Assembly: GCF_902712875.1 (NCBI RefSeq)
Contig: NZ_LR743509.1
Span: 2,370,001-2,434,000 of the forward strand
Source of the DNA: Hyphomicrobium sp. ghe19
GTDB taxonomy: Bacteria > Pseudomonadota > Alphaproteobacteria > Rhizobiales > Hyphomicrobiaceae
Length of the DNA stretch: 64,000 nucleotides
Direction of reading: 5' to 3'
Made by a program: the position numbers and the translations under genes. Of this stretch, positions 9,066 through 18,814 are shown one piece after another. Positions within the stretch are counted from its first letter, which is position 1. Every line of letters begins with the position of its first letter. The notes beneath the pieces were generated by a model. The model ran no database searches and was not told where the DNA came from. It was given only the letters and a program-made list of their open reading frames with translations.

Positions 9066-10517
9066 TCATGCAGCTTTTCCTTCTGCACTCAACGTGCCCG
9101 AACGCGATACGCGCGCTGCCGTCACTGAGGTTTCCCCAGCACGCCGGGCATCGCGCTCTGTTGCATCCCGAAGCCGTTTCGCCGCCGAAATGCGGATCAA
9201 GACCGGATGAGATTCAAGTATGGCCTCGAGCGCTTCAAGCGCATCGTCTTCCCACGGAAGTTCTTCATGATGCTTCGCCGGCGTCGCTTCGACTTTGTCG
9301 AGTTCGGTGCCAAGCGGCAGAATATTGAACAACGCATCGAAAAGCGCGTTGCAGACTTCCTGCACGATATAGGTCGCGCCTCCGTATCCCATGAACGGAG
9401 TTCCTGTATGTCTGCGGATGATGGCACCCGGGAACGACGCCGGTATGTAGATAGCCCGGCCGCCGGTCTCGGCCAGATACATGCGCTCGTTATAGCTGCC
9501 GAACAGAATAAGAGGCGTCTTCTCGCGAACCGCTGTTCTCACCGCTTCGTTGTCGGGCTTCACACCATGCCGGCGCGCGAACGCAAAGGTGCACGGCAGT
9601 CCCATCTCGACTTCGAGGAAATTGCGCACGCCGCGCGCATAGGTTTCGTTGGCGACAATCGCGAAACTCGCCGTGCCAAAAAAATCCTGAGTGACCGAGC
9701 GCCACAGATCCCAGAGGGGCTTGATCGTCGTGTGCTTCTCACGCTCGATGAATGGCTCCGGATCGATCTTCAGAAGCTCGCCAAGCGTGCGAAGAAACTT
9801 CGTCGTCGAGTGCAGTCCGATCGGCGCCTGCAGATAGGGACGCTCCAACGTCTCGCACAGCAACCGTCCGAACTCGCGATACATGCAGACGTTGACCTCG
9901 GCATCGGCGAGTTTCGGAACGTCCGCCAGATGCGACCCAAGAGGGAAGACCACATTGACTTCCGCACCAATCCCTTCGATCAGGCGACGGATCTCGGCGA
10001 GATCGCTTGGCATATTGAACGTGCCGTAGATCGGACCGATGATATTGACCTTCGGCTTTTGCCCCTCCGCCCGTGGCTTGAGCGCCGGAATTTTTTTCCG
10101 CCCGTATTCAGTCCATAGCCAATTGATGGCGCGGTTGGCGCTCTGCCATTGATCCTCGTCGATCGTGCGCGGAAGGAAGCGCTTGATGTTCGTTCCTTCC
10201 GGCGTCACGCCACCGCCGATCATTTCCGCGATCGATCCGGTGACGACGACCGCCGGCAGCGACGGATCGAGCGACTTGTGCGCCCGCTTCATTGCCGCCT
10301 CGGTGCCGTGCTGGCCGAGTTCGTCTTCCGACAGCCCCGTCACCACGATAGGCAATTCGTGCGGGGGCAGCGCATCCGTGTAATGGAGCACCGACGTTAC
10401 GGGAAGGTTCTCACAGCCGACCGGGCCGTCGATAATGACTTGTAGACCCTTGATCGCCGTAAAAGCGTACACAGAGCCCCAATAGCCGCCGGCGCGATCA
10501 TGATCGGAGACGAGCAT
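9066..10517 (-). CDS. bchZ: Chlorophyllide a reductase subunit Z
   Basis: BchZ forms with BchY the catalytic, NifDK-like half of chlorophyllide a oxidoreductase, which reduces ring B on the way to bacteriochlorophyll a. The 483-residue protein has the conserved N-terminus ([15 protein letters not shown]), GPVGCENLP with a cluster-type Cys, and the FMGYGGATY segment. Its ATG overlaps the bchY stop by one base (TGATG). It lies 58 bp before pufQ in the bchCXYZ-puf superoperon. Confidence 0.97.
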   Translation of the reverse strand: MLVSDHDRAGGYWGSVYAFTAIKGLQVIIDGPVGCENLPVTSVLHYTDALPPHELPIVVTGLSEDELGQHGTEAAMKRAHKSLDPSLPAVVVTGSIAEMIGGGVTPEGTNIKRFLPRTIDEDQWQSANRAINWLWTEYGRKKIPALKPRAEGQKPKVNIIGPIYGTFNMPSDLAEIRRLIEGIGAEVNVVFPLGSHLADVPKLADAEVNVCMYREFGRLLCETLERPYLQAPIGLHSTTKFLRTLGELLKIDPEPFIEREKHTTIKPLWDLWRSVTQDFFGTASFAIVANETYARGVRNFLEVEMGLPCTFAFARRHGVKPDNEAVRTAVREKTPLILFGSYNERMYLAETGGRAIYIPASFPGAIIRRHTGTPFMGYGGATYIVQEVCNALFDALFNILPLGTELDKVEATPAKHHEELPWEDDALEALEAILESHPVLIRISAAKRLRDATERDARRAGETSVTAARVSRSGTLSAEGKAA

Positions 10518-12142
10518 CAGATCATCTCCTCCGCTTTGCGCTTCTTGGCTTCCTTGTCGAGGCGGCGCTTGTATTCCTCGCGGAATTGCAAGTTGTCCTT
10601 TGGCGTCTCTTGCCAGACGCCCGCCGACGCGCCGCGTCCCACACCTTCAAAAAATTCTTTCATCGTATCGAAGCGAGATTTGTTCGCGAGCGCGGCGTTG
10701 ACGACTGCAGCAAGCGAGCCCGCGCCCGCCGGCCCCATCAAGGGCCGCGCCGAAATCAAGTTCGTGAAATAGAGCGACGGGATCGCCATCTCCTTGGCCT
10801 TCTGCACAACCGGAGTCGTGCCGATGGCGAGGTCCGGCTGGAATTCCCGAAGCGCGGCGAGGTCCTGCTCGAGCGACGCGCGATAAGTGACGGTTATGCC
10901 CTTGGCATCGAGCCATTCGCGATCGGCTTCGGACCAGGCGGTGCGCGGGCACGCGGTGCCCACATAGCGCACGTCGGCGCCGCTCTCGACAAGGAGGCGC
11001 GCAACGATGAGTTCGGAGCCTTCGTATCCCGAGAGCGTCACACGTCCCTTGATCGGCATCTTCGCAAGTGCCGCGGAAATCATCGGCAGAACGCGCGACT
11101 TGGCTGCATCTATCTTCTCGGTCGCGACGTTGCAGGCTTTGCCGATTGCCTCGAGCCAAGCCGCTGTGCCGTCGCGGCCAACCGGCGCCGACCCGACGAT
11201 CGGCCGGCCCGCCGTCTCGAATTCGCGAATGGATGCCGCATAGAATGGATGAATTGCCGCCACCGCTGCACAATCGAGAGCGGCATAGAGTTCGCGCCAT
11301 TCGCGTGTAGGCACGACCGGTCCGGCGGCGAGGCCGAGTGGTTCGAGAAGCATGCCGATACCAACAGGATCAGCAGGAAACATCTCGCCGAGCAGTGCAA
11401 TCGTCGGCTTGGCGCTGCGACCGGTCCGCGGTGCCTTCACCGCACCATTCTCAGCTTCGGTCCGGGCATATTTGAGCATCGCGCCGGCGAGAACATCCTT
11501 CGCCTCTGCGTGGGTCGGAACGCCAAAGCCCGGCACATCGATGCCGATGATGCGGACGCCGTCGATCTCCTTCGGAAGAAGCTGTAGCGGAATCCCGGAC
11601 GCCGTGGGCACACAGAGATTGATGATGACGACGGCGTCGTATTTCTCGGGATCGGCGATGTTGTGAACCGCTTCGCGAATGTCCTCGAAAAGCTTCCCCG
11701 TGACCAAGGTCTCGGAGTTGAACGGCACGTAACCGACGGTTCGCCGCGCGCCATAGAAATGCGATGTGAACGTCAGGCCATAGACGCAGCACGCCGAACC
11801 CGAGAGAATCGTCGCCGTTCGCCGCATCCGCAGGCCGACGCGCAGCGATCCGAACGCCGGGCACATGCTTTGCGGCTGATCGTGCGGCCCTTGCGGATAG
11901 TCGGCCGCATATCGCGCCAGCGTTTCGGATTTACCGGCCGCATCGGCGGCCCGGCGCATCTCGGCCTTGCCCGCATGGCAACCCAAACCGTCGCCCTTCA
12001 CCGCAGGCATATCAGGCACAGGACCGTTATCCGGCTCTGACAGAACCGCGCCACCGTCCAATGGGTGAGCCCCGGAAAGCTCGTCGTAGACGACTTCCGA
12101 AGTCGAGCGTCTTGCGAAATTTTCGTGCTCGGACACTGCCAT
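10517..12142 (-). CDS. bchY: Chlorophyllide a reductase subunit Y
   Basis: BchY is the NifD/BchN-like partner of BchZ and helps hold the [4Fe-4S] cluster and substrate. The 541-residue protein carries CPAFGSLR and [12 protein letters not shown] with candidate cluster Cys residues, and [18 protein letters not shown] chose ATG 12142, 23 bp after the bchX stop; longer frames run into bchX. The N-terminal 90 residues before the conserved core are long and low in motifs. Confidence 0.96.
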   Translation of the reverse strand: MAVSEHENFARRSTSEVVYDELSGAHPLDGGAVLSEPDNGPVPDMPAVKGDGLGCHAGKAEMRRAADAAGKSETLARYAADYPQGPHDQPQSMCPAFGSLRVGLRMRRTATILSGSACCVYGLTFTSHFYGARRTVGYVPFNSETLVTGKLFEDIREAVHNIADPEKYDAVVIINLCVPTASGIPLQLLPKEIDGVRIIGIDVPGFGVPTHAEAKDVLAGAMLKYARTEAENGAVKAPRTGRSAKPTIALLGEMFPADPVGIGMLLEPLGLAAGPVVPTREWRELYAALDCAAVAAIHPFYAASIREFETAGRPIVGSAPVGRDGTAAWLEAIGKACNVATEKIDAAKSRVLPMISAALAKMPIKGRVTLSGYEGSELIVARLLVESGADVRYVGTACPRTAWSEADREWLDAKGITVTYRASLEQDLAALREFQPDLAIGTTPVVQKAKEMAIPSLYFTNLISARPLMGPAGAGSLAAVVNAALANKSRFDTMKEFFEGVGRGASAGVWQETPKDNLQFREEYKRRLDKEAKKRKAEEMI

Positions 12143-12165
12143 TGCGCACTTCTTTTCGAGCGGTA

Positions 12166-13176
12166 TCAGACGGTCTCGTAAATGACTTCGAGTGACGGCT
12201 TCTCGGCGACGCTCCCGCCGCACATGTCTTCGAGCGAAGCTGGTTGAAGGACGACGTCGCGGCCGGTGTGTTCGCTTGAGAACAGCCCGAGCAATTCATC
12301 CTGCGTCAGCGGCTTCGGCCGCAGCGGCTGCGCTTCCGCGACATTGAGCGACAGCTCTTCGAACAGCGGTGCCCAGCGGCCGCCGGGGCGCCCGATGATC
12401 TCGTAGTTGGCGCTCTTCTTGCGAATGTCGTCGTGCGCTGGAATGGCAGCCAGTATCGGGATGCCCGCTTCCTTGCAGAAGGCGTGCGCTTCGCCCGTTC
12501 CGTCATCCTTGTTGATGACCATGCCCGCGACGCCGACATTGCCACCAAGCTTGCGGAAGTATTCGACCGCCGAGCAGACATTGTTCGCGACGTAGAGCGA
12601 CTGCAGATCGTTGGATCCGACGACGATCACTTTCTGGCACATATCACGCGCGATCGGCAGGCCGAAGCCCCCGCACACGACGTCGCCAAGGAAATCGAGA
12701 AGGACGTAGTCGAACCCCCATTCATGGAACCCGAGTTTCTCGAGCAGTTCGAAACCGTGAATAATGCCGCGTCCGCCGCACCCGCGTCCGACTTCCGGAC
12801 CGCCGAGTTCCATGGCGAAAACGCCGTCACGCTTGAAGCACACGTCGCCGATCTTGACATCTTCGCCGGCGAGCTTCTTCTTCGATGACGTTTCGATGAT
12901 AGTCGGGCAGGCACGGCCGCCGAAAAGAAGGGACGTCGTATCGCTTTTCGGATCGCAGCCGATGAGCAGCGTGCGCTTTCCTTGCTGCGCCATCATGTAG
13001 GAGAGATTGGCGAGAGTGAAGCTCTTGCCAATTCCGCCCTTTCCGTAAATGGCGATGATCTGTGTTTCTTTCGTCGGCGTCGTCGTGACGACTGGATCGG
13101 GCTCAATCGCCGCCTCGGCACGGAGAAAATCTTGCATGCTGTGACCGGACGAAGCCGCGCTTCCGCAACCGCTCAT
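12166..13176 (-). CDS. bchX: Chlorophyllide a reductase iron protein subunit X
   Basis: BchX is the NifH/BchL-like ATP-dependent reductase that passes electrons to BchYZ. The 336-residue protein has the P-loop YGKGGIGKS, DPKSDTT, the cluster Cys in GGPEVGRGCGGRG and a second in LDFLGDVVCGGFG. The ATG at 13176 overlaps the bchC stop (ATGA), which decides the start over an upstream codon inside bchC. Confidence 0.97.
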   Translation of the reverse strand: MSGCGSAASSGHSMQDFLRAEAAIEPDPVVTTTPTKETQIIAIYGKGGIGKSFTLANLSYMMAQQGKRTLLIGCDPKSDTTSLLFGGRACPTIIETSSKKKLAGEDVKIGDVCFKRDGVFAMELGGPEVGRGCGGRGIIHGFELLEKLGFHEWGFDYVLLDFLGDVVCGGFGLPIARDMCQKVIVVGSNDLQSLYVANNVCSAVEYFRKLGGNVGVAGMVINKDDGTGEAHAFCKEAGIPILAAIPAHDDIRKKSANYEIIGRPGGRWAPLFEELSLNVAEAQPLRPKPLTQDELLGLFSSEHTGRDVVLQPASLEDMCGGSVAEKPSLEVIYETV

Positions 13177-14102
13177 GACGCTCTCCAATCCAAGATCATT
13201 TTCAAGCACGAAGGATCGTTGAACGCTGTGCGGTACGCCGCGCTCGCATCTTCGGCAGCCATGCGATGCGTGATCAGGCCATCGAGGCCCAAGCGCCCGT
13301 CATCGATCAGCCTAGTCACGCCCACGATATCTTCCGGACGCCATTCGGCGGCGACGCGAATGCGCGCCTCCTTCATGAAGGCGGGCGGGAACGCAAACGA
13401 CAGAGGCTCGGCATAAAATCCGGCGAGAACAACTTCGCCTTGCGGCGACAAACGTCCAATCAGCGTGTCGAGCAGCTTCGCATCACCGCTGACATCGTAG
13501 ATGGCATGAAAGCCTTTATGAGCGTCGTCCGGAGCGACAACCTCGTAGCCGTCGGCTCCCGTTCGGCGCTGTTCGTTGACTTCCCAGACGACGGGCGGCT
13601 CGTTGCCGAGCGCGAGCGTAATGCGCGCCAGCAGGCGCCCGAGCACCCCATGCCCGACGATCAGATCCGGTGGAGCTGCATCATGGATTGCATGGTAGGC
13701 CGTGGCGGCCAGGGCGATAAGGACGCCCCGCTCACCGAGCGTCTCGTCAATCGGGATAACACGCCGGCCCGGGACGACGACACGCGACGCGGCGCCTCCG
13801 AAGAGTCCGCGAACGTTGCCGTAACATTGCGCGCCCGGCACGAATACACGATGGCCGACACTCAGGCCCGACGCATTGCCCGCTGAGAAAACGCGGCCGA
13901 CGGATTCATATCCCGGGACGAGCGGATATCCGAGGCCGGGGAATGGTGGCATGCGCCCTGACCACAGGAGGCGCTCCGTTCCCGTGCTGACGCCGCTCCA
14001 ATCGACGTCGACCACCACGTCTTCGTCTCCCGCGGCAGCAAGAGCAAGCCGGCTGAGCACCAACTGCTCTGGCTTTTCCAAAACGACCGCGAGGGCGTCC
14101 AT
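13173..14102 (-). CDS. bchC: Bacteriochlorophyllide a dehydrogenase (3-hydroxyethyl oxidation)
   Basis: BchC is a medium-chain dehydrogenase that oxidises the C3 hydroxyethyl group to acetyl. From ATG 14102 (MDALAVVLEKPEQL) the protein has 309 residues with the GroES-like domain (GVSTGTERLLWSGRMP, PLVPGYESVG) and a nucleotide-binding half (VGHGVLGRLLARI). In-frame upstream codons as far as TTG 14156 would run into the PpsR site at 14151. It is the first gene of the superoperon; two tandem PpsR-type sites lie 49-92 bp upstream. Confidence 0.96.
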   Translation of the reverse strand: MDALAVVLEKPEQLVLSRLALAAAGDEDVVVDVDWSGVSTGTERLLWSGRMPPFPGLGYPLVPGYESVGRVFSAGNASGLSVGHRVFVPGAQCYGNVRGLFGGAASRVVVPGRRVIPIDETLGERGVLIALAATAYHAIHDAAPPDLIVGHGVLGRLLARITLALGNEPPVVWEVNEQRRTGADGYEVVAPDDAHKGFHAIYDVSGDAKLLDTLIGRLSPQGEVVLAGFYAEPLSFAFPPAFMKEARIRVAAEWRPEDIVGVTRLIDDGRLGLDGLITHRMAAEDASAAYRTAFNDPSCLKMILDWRAS

Positions 14103-14150
14103 GTGATGACCCACTCTGCGAGGCCGCAAATTCGCCGCGGCCCCTTCTTG

Positions 14151-14194
14151 TGTCAATCTACTTGAACATCATCTTGTGTCAAATTAAAATTACA
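14151..14194. promoter_or_regulatory. Two tandem PpsR/CrtJ operator sites before bchC
   Basis: TGTCAATCTACTTGAACA (14151-14168) and TGTCAAATTAAAATTACA (14177-14194) both fit TGT-N12-ACA exactly and are 8 bp apart. CrtJ/PpsR binds paired sites with this spacing at the Rhodobacter bchC promoter and represses it in oxygen and light. The pair fills the gap between the crtF stop and bchC, so it should control the bchC-puf superoperon. Confidence 0.9.
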
Positions 14195-14198
14195 CTTC

Positions 14199-15356
14199 TT
14201 ACGCGGTCGCGATGACGACGCCGGTTTGCAGCACGCGCCGACCCTTGCAAAAGCGAACATTTTTGAACCCTGCTTCGATCAAGAGATTTGTGAATTCCTC
14301 CCGCGTTCTCACGCGCCCGCGCCCCATGGCCATCAGGTAGAACCCGAAATAAGCCGATGCCATCGGTTCGTGCCCCATATCGGGCAACGGCTCGGCGATC
14401 AACAGAACTCCGCCAGCGCCGAGAGCCGCATGCGCCGACCTGAGCAGCGTGAGCACCTTTTGATCGTCGTGATCGAGAGCGATCCTGATCAGCGAAATGA
14501 CGTCCGCGCCTTTCGGCAGAGGATCACTAAAAAAATCACCCCCGAAAATTTTACTTCGAGGGCCAAGCCCTCGCCGCTCGAGCTGAACTTTCGCACGCTC
14601 GATGACGGCCGGGATATCAAAGAGCATCAACTGCAAATGTGGGAAACGCGCTGCCGCCTCTGCGAGGAACGTCCCCTCGCCGCCGCCGACGTCGAGCAGG
14701 CAGCGGCAGCGCTGCAACGGATAAGCATCGAGAACCTCGTCGGCGACGATGGGCTGCGATGATGCCATCAACGCGCTATAACCCGCGACCTCCTCGGAAC
14801 TCAGATCGCTAGGCTGCCGAGTTGCAGCATAGGGCCAATATTTGCCGAGTTCAGTGGGCTTGGCTGATCGCCGTAACAACGAAACTGGATCGAGCAAATC
14901 CGCATAGAGGTGCCGATGATGCCCAACCATCGCAGCAACGCCGGGATTTCCAGCGACTGCGGCCCCGAGGGCTCCGAGTCCGTAACGCCCCTTCGACCGC
15001 TTCTCCAAAAGCCGGAGCGCTACGGCCGCGTCGGCCAGCCGTTGAGCCGCGTCGATGGGCAACCCGCAACGCCGCGCAAGCGATGGCAAATCGAGCGGCG
15101 CTTCCCGAAGAATGCCGAAGATACCCAGTTCAACACAAGCGGCGAGGATCTGCGAATAAACGAACCCCGCGCAAATGTCGAAGAGGTCATAAGCGCGCCG
15201 CCGGGCAATCAAACGAGTAGGATAAAACGAAGCCGCCGCGCTTTGAAAACGGGCACTCGCATACATCCGATCGCGCAACGAGAGCACGCGATCGATCACT
15301 GCTTGAACCGTGTCGTTTTCCCAGAATGGCGCCACGGCACGACCCAGGCTCAGCAT
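14199..15356 (-). CDS. crtF: Hydroxyneurosporene-type carotenoid O-methyltransferase
   Basis: CrtF transfers a methyl group from SAM to the tertiary C1 hydroxyl made by CrtC, giving methoxy carotenoids such as spheroidene or spirilloxanthin. The 385-residue protein has an N-terminal dimerisation/winged-helix region and a class I methyltransferase domain with LLDVGGGEGTFL, DIPAVIERA and GGDFFSDPLP. It follows crtE by nine bases. Its stop lies only 5 bp from the bchC operator region, so readthrough into bchC is likely, as in other superoperons. Confidence 0.95.
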   Translation of the reverse strand: MLSLGRAVAPFWENDTVQAVIDRVLSLRDRMYASARFQSAAASFYPTRLIARRRAYDLFDICAGFVYSQILAACVELGIFGILREAPLDLPSLARRCGLPIDAAQRLADAAVALRLLEKRSKGRYGLGALGAAVAGNPGVAAMVGHHRHLYADLLDPVSLLRRSAKPTELGKYWPYAATRQPSDLSSEEVAGYSALMASSQPIVADEVLDAYPLQRCRCLLDVGGGEGTFLAEAAARFPHLQLMLFDIPAVIERAKVQLERRGLGPRSKIFGGDFFSDPLPKGADVISLIRIALDHDDQKVLTLLRSAHAALGAGGVLLIAEPLPDMGHEPMASAYFGFYLMAMGRGRVRTREEFTNLLIEAGFKNVRFCKGRRVLQTGVVIATA

Positions 15357-15365
15357 AGCGGCTCA

Positions 15366-16232
15366 CTAAGCGGCGACAAGCAGCTCTTTCGGCAGGTACG
15401 GAAGCGCGGATCTGGCGATATGGACGCGCAGCGCGTCGCTACCCGGACAGGGCGGAACGGAATCCGTAGCGTCGGCAAGCAAACTGCGGAGGCGCCGGAC
15501 CGCACCCTGAACGCCCAGCTCTTGCGCCGCATTCGGGCGCCCTAACGCGCTGTCACGCTTTCCCGGCTTCCCTCTCTCGGCCGGGTCGGCAACGACATCG
15601 CAAATATCGTCCGCGATCTGATACGCTTCACCCAAAAGTTCGCCGAGCCGGCGCCATGATTCCGAATCATGCCCCGCGGCCTCTGCGCCAGAGATCGTCG
15701 CCGCAGAAAAGAGCGAGCCGGTTTTCGCCCGATGATATTCGGAGAGACAGATGCTCTCCTCGCATTCCCAAGCTTGCCCCGCAACGATACCGCAGGGGCC
15801 GCCGACGGCCGCAGCCACGGTCGAAAGAATCCGCGTCCCGCGCTGTGCCGAGATCGGCAGACAGAGCCCGAGCGTTTGGAAAGCGGCGACGATCAGCGCG
15901 TCTCCGGCGAGCACGGCAAGCGGCGCGCCGTATGCCTTATGCACCGAAGGCCGGCCGCGCCGTTCTTCCGCATTGTCGAAGCACGGAAGGTCGTCATGAA
16001 CGAGGGAAGCGCAGTGCAAAAGCTCGATTGCAGCCGCGGCGCTGCTCGCCAGTTCCGGCTCGTCGTCGCCGCAGGCAACCGCCACCGCCAAACACAAGCG
16101 GGGCCGCACGCGAGCCCCACCGGGAAAGACGGCATGGTTGATTGCAGACCGCAGCTTCGGGGGACAGGGCGACTCGCATGCGAACTGAAGCGTTGCCTTG
16201 AGAGAAAGCTCGATGCGTTGATCCGTGCTCAT
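15366..16232 (-). CDS. crtE: Geranylgeranyl diphosphate synthase
   Basis: CrtE makes C20 GGPP for carotenoids and the bacteriochlorophyll tail. The 288-residue protein has the first Asp-rich motif HDDLPCFDNAEERRGRPS and the second in QIADDICDV. I start at ATG 16232 (MSTDQR) with GGAAGG upstream; a longer frame to 16307 would cross the divergent control region. It is transcribed away from crtD. Confidence 0.95.
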   Translation of the reverse strand: MSTDQRIELSLKATLQFACESPCPPKLRSAINHAVFPGGARVRPRLCLAVAVACGDDEPELASSAAAAIELLHCASLVHDDLPCFDNAEERRGRPSVHKAYGAPLAVLAGDALIVAAFQTLGLCLPISAQRGTRILSTVAAAVGGPCGIVAGQAWECEESICLSEYHRAKTGSLFSAATISGAEAAGHDSESWRRLGELLGEAYQIADDICDVVADPAERGKPGKRDSALGRPNAAQELGVQGAVRRLRSLLADATDSVPPCPGSDALRVHIARSALPYLPKELLVAA

Positions 16233-16274
16233 GATCGCGCCTTCCCACTGTAAAATTGCTTTGCCTATTTTTAG

Positions 16275-16292
16275 TGTCACTATATATTGACA
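16275..16292. promoter_or_regulatory. PpsR/CrtJ site between crtE and crtD
   Basis: TGTCACTATATATTGACA fits TGT-N12-ACA exactly and is palindromic at its ends. TGT half-sites lie exactly 8 bp away on both sides (16249-16266 and 16301-16318) but lack a good ACA half. The site can control both divergent genes. Confidence 0.85.
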
Positions 16293-16306
16293 CTTGAGAA
16301 TGTCCA

Positions 16307-17869
16307 ATGCAACGCAAATGTTGGACCCGCATGCTCAATCGCGAACGCGTCGTCGTCATCGGGGCCGGGATCGGCGGACTGGTTGCAGCGCTCGAACTCG
16401 CTGTCGCGGGCTGCGAAGTTACCGTCGTAGATCGGGCGCCGCGCCCCGGCGGAAAAATGCGCACGATCACGGTCGAAGGGCAGACACTCGATGCCGGACC
16501 GACCGTCTTCACGATGCGGTGGGTGTTCGACGACATCTTCGACAAAGCCGGCGCCTCGCTGGAAAGATCGATAACGCTGAAACCCGTCGATGTCCTGGCG
16601 CGGCATGCCTGGAGCGAGACCTCCCGGCTTGATCTGTTCGCCGATATGAAGAAATCCGCCGATGCAATTGGGGTGTTTGCGGGCCAGGCCGAAGCGCGAC
16701 GCTACATCGAATTCTGCAAGCGTTCGCAAACGACATATGAAACTTTGAAAAATTCCTACATCCTGGCCTGCAAGCCGACGCCGCTCTCGCTCACCGCAGG
16801 CGCTGGCCTCAAGGGACTGGCCGACCTCTGGCGGATATCGCCGTTTACGACGCTCTGGAATGCACTCGGGCATTTTTTCCACGATGCGCGGCTCAGGCAG
16901 CTTTTCGGCCGTTACGCGACGTATTGTGGCTCTTCCCCGTTCGAGGCTCCCGCAACGCTGATGCTGATCGCTCACGTCGAACGCGAGGGCGTCTGGATCA
17001 TCGAAGGCGGCATGCGTTGCTTGGCCGAAGCTCTCGAAAGCTTGGCGCGCTCGCGAGGCGTCACATTCCGTTATGGCTGCGAGGCGAAAGACATTGCGGT
17101 CAAGGGGGGCCGCGTATGCGGTGTAACGCTCGCTTCCGGGGAGCATATCGAATGTAGCGCGACAATCGTGAACGCCGACTCAGCAGCGCTCTCGCGCGGA
17201 TTGTTCGGACCTGAGGTGGCCAAAGCCATTACAGCTCAGCAGGGCGCGCGGTCGCTATCAGCCGTAACGTGGGCCGTGGTTGGCGAAGCTCGCGGCTTTC
17301 CGCTGACCCGGCATAATGTTTTTTTCTCCGGCGACTACAAAGCCGAATTCGACGACATCCTCCTGCGCAAGCAAATGCCGGCCGCGCCGACTGTCTATCT
17401 TTGCGCAGAGGATCGTGATGGCGAGGCGGCGCGATCATCCGGACCAGAGCGCATATTTCTCCTCATCAACGCGCCTCCCACGGGCGATGTCCACGCCTTC
17501 GACAAACCGGAGATACAGTCATGCGCAAAGCGCGCGTTCGGCCTCTTGCAACGCTGCGGCCTAACAATCGAGTTCAATCCGGAAACGGCTGTAACGACGA
17601 CGCCGCGCGACTTCGCCCAACTGTTTCCGGGAACGGGAGGTTCGCTTTACGGACGGGCGTCTCACGGTTGGGCCGCGTCGTTCGCGCGCCCGACTGCGAA
17701 AACGCTTCTCGAAGGACTTTACTTAGCGGGAGGAAGCGTGCACCCCGGACCAGGAGTACCGATGGCGGCCATTTCGGGCAGGCTCGCGGCAGCACAAATC
17801 CTCTCGGACATGCGTTCGACGCACCAATTCCACCAAATGGCTACGCCTGGTGGTACCTCGACGCGCTGA
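16307..17869 (+). CDS. crtD: Methoxyneurosporene (hydroxyneurosporene) desaturase
   Basis: CrtD is an FAD-dependent desaturase introducing the C3-C4 double bond in 1-hydroxy/1-methoxy carotenoids. The 520-residue protein has the Rossmann motif VVIGAGIGGLVAALELA, the signature LDAGPTVFTMRWVFDD and a C-terminal GGSVHPGPGVPMAAISG. A second ATG at 16331 (MLNRERVVVIG) is an equally good start. Its 3' end overlaps the conserved crtC coding region in another frame by more than 50 bases. Confidence 0.95.
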   Translation: MQRKCWTRMLNRERVVVIGAGIGGLVAALELAVAGCEVTVVDRAPRPGGKMRTITVEGQTLDAGPTVFTMRWVFDDIFDKAGASLERSITLKPVDVLARHAWSETSRLDLFADMKKSADAIGVFAGQAEARRYIEFCKRSQTTYETLKNSYILACKPTPLSLTAGAGLKGLADLWRISPFTTLWNALGHFFHDARLRQLFGRYATYCGSSPFEAPATLMLIAHVEREGVWIIEGGMRCLAEALESLARSRGVTFRYGCEAKDIAVKGGRVCGVTLASGEHIECSATIVNADSAALSRGLFGPEVAKAITAQQGARSLSAVTWAVVGEARGFPLTRHNVFFSGDYKAEFDDILLRKQMPAAPTVYLCAEDRDGEAARSSGPERIFLLINAPPTGDVHAFDKPEIQSCAKRAFGLLQRCGLTIEFNPETAVTTTPRDFAQLFPGTGGSLYGRASHGWAASFARPTAKTLLEGLYLAGGSVHPGPGVPMAAISGRLAAAQILSDMRSTHQFHQMATPGGTSTR

Positions 17870-18744
17870 GCGATGACGGACAGCGCGCTATCACAATCAT
17901 CGCGATGCTCGGCAATGTTTTTTCGCCGTATTACGCGTTTGCCCGGCGCCACACGCCGGCGGATCCGCTCAATCATTGCGCGATGAACGTTGCTCTCTAT
18001 ACCCGGCGAGGCAAACGCTGGTCGATGACGGAGCGCCCGCGCCACGACCTTCGGCGCGCGCCTACGCGGCTAGATATCGGCCCAAGTTCGGTTTCGTGGA
18101 ACGGAAATTGCCTCACCTTCGCGATTGACGAGTTCTGCGTGCCACTACCGATGCGTCTCAAAGGCAAGATTCGCGTTCATCCCTCCTACATCGGCGAGAC
18201 CGCTACGCCGCTCGGCCCGTCGGGGCTTCATTGGTGGATGCCGATCGCGCCCAGAGCGCGCGTCGAAGTCGACTTCGAGCAGCCGGACACCAATTGGAGC
18301 GGCAACGGATATCTCGACTGCAATTTCGGCGAACAACCGCTGGAAGCCGCATTCAAACAATGGAATTGGTCCCGTGGGCACACGGCAAGCGGCACGACCA
18401 TTTTCTACAACGGCACGACGCGCGACGGCGATCGCTTTGGCCTTGCAAGACTTTACGATGAATCAGGCAGCCAGCGTGATTTGCCTTCAAATGACGGAGC
18501 CGATCTGCCGGCAACGACCATTTGGCGCGTGAAGCGGAGCACAATCTGCGATACGGCAGCCAAGCCTCGGCTCGTCAAAACACTCGAAGATACGCCATTC
18601 TACGCGCGCTCCATCATAGAGACGACGTCCGCGGGAGATCGACTCTCGATGGTACACGAAAGTTTATCGCTCGATCGCTTTTCCAGTCCAGTCGTGCGTG
18701 CCATGTTGCCCTTTCGTATGCCCCGATGGCGCTATTCGCCGTAA
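17668..18744 (+). CDS. crtC: Carotenoid 1,2-hydratase (hydroxyneurosporene synthase)
   Basis: CrtC adds water across the C1-C2 double bond of acyclic carotenoids. Conserved sequence begins at 17815 (FDAPIPPNGYAWWYLDALS) and continues with NVFSPYYAFARR, LHWWMPIAPRARVEV and FNWSRG-type residues. The start is unclear: the nearest in-frame codon is TTG 17668, far inside crtD and without a ribosome site. The stretch 17668-17814 looks like an out-of-frame copy of crtD coding sequence rather than CrtC. The C-terminal motif region is complete, so the enzyme is probably active. Confidence 0.88.
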   Translation: MGRVVRAPDCENASRRTLLSGRKRAPRTRSTDGGHFGQARGSTNPLGHAFDAPIPPNGYAWWYLDALSDDGQRAITIIAMLGNVFSPYYAFARRHTPADPLNHCAMNVALYTRRGKRWSMTERPRHDLRRAPTRLDIGPSSVSWNGNCLTFAIDEFCVPLPMRLKGKIRVHPSYIGETATPLGPSGLHWWMPIAPRARVEVDFEQPDTNWSGNGYLDCNFGEQPLEAAFKQWNWSRGHTASGTTIFYNGTTRDGDRFGLARLYDESGSQRDLPSNDGADLPATTIWRVKRSTICDTAAKPRLVKTLEDTPFYARSIIETTSAGDRLSMVHESLSLDRFSSPVVRAMLPFRMPRWRYSP

Positions 18745-18814
18745 CGTGAAATTGCTTGGCCATTGACGATCGATACTGCGCGTTTTCTACTGATTGGAGA
18801 AAGGGTGGGGACCG

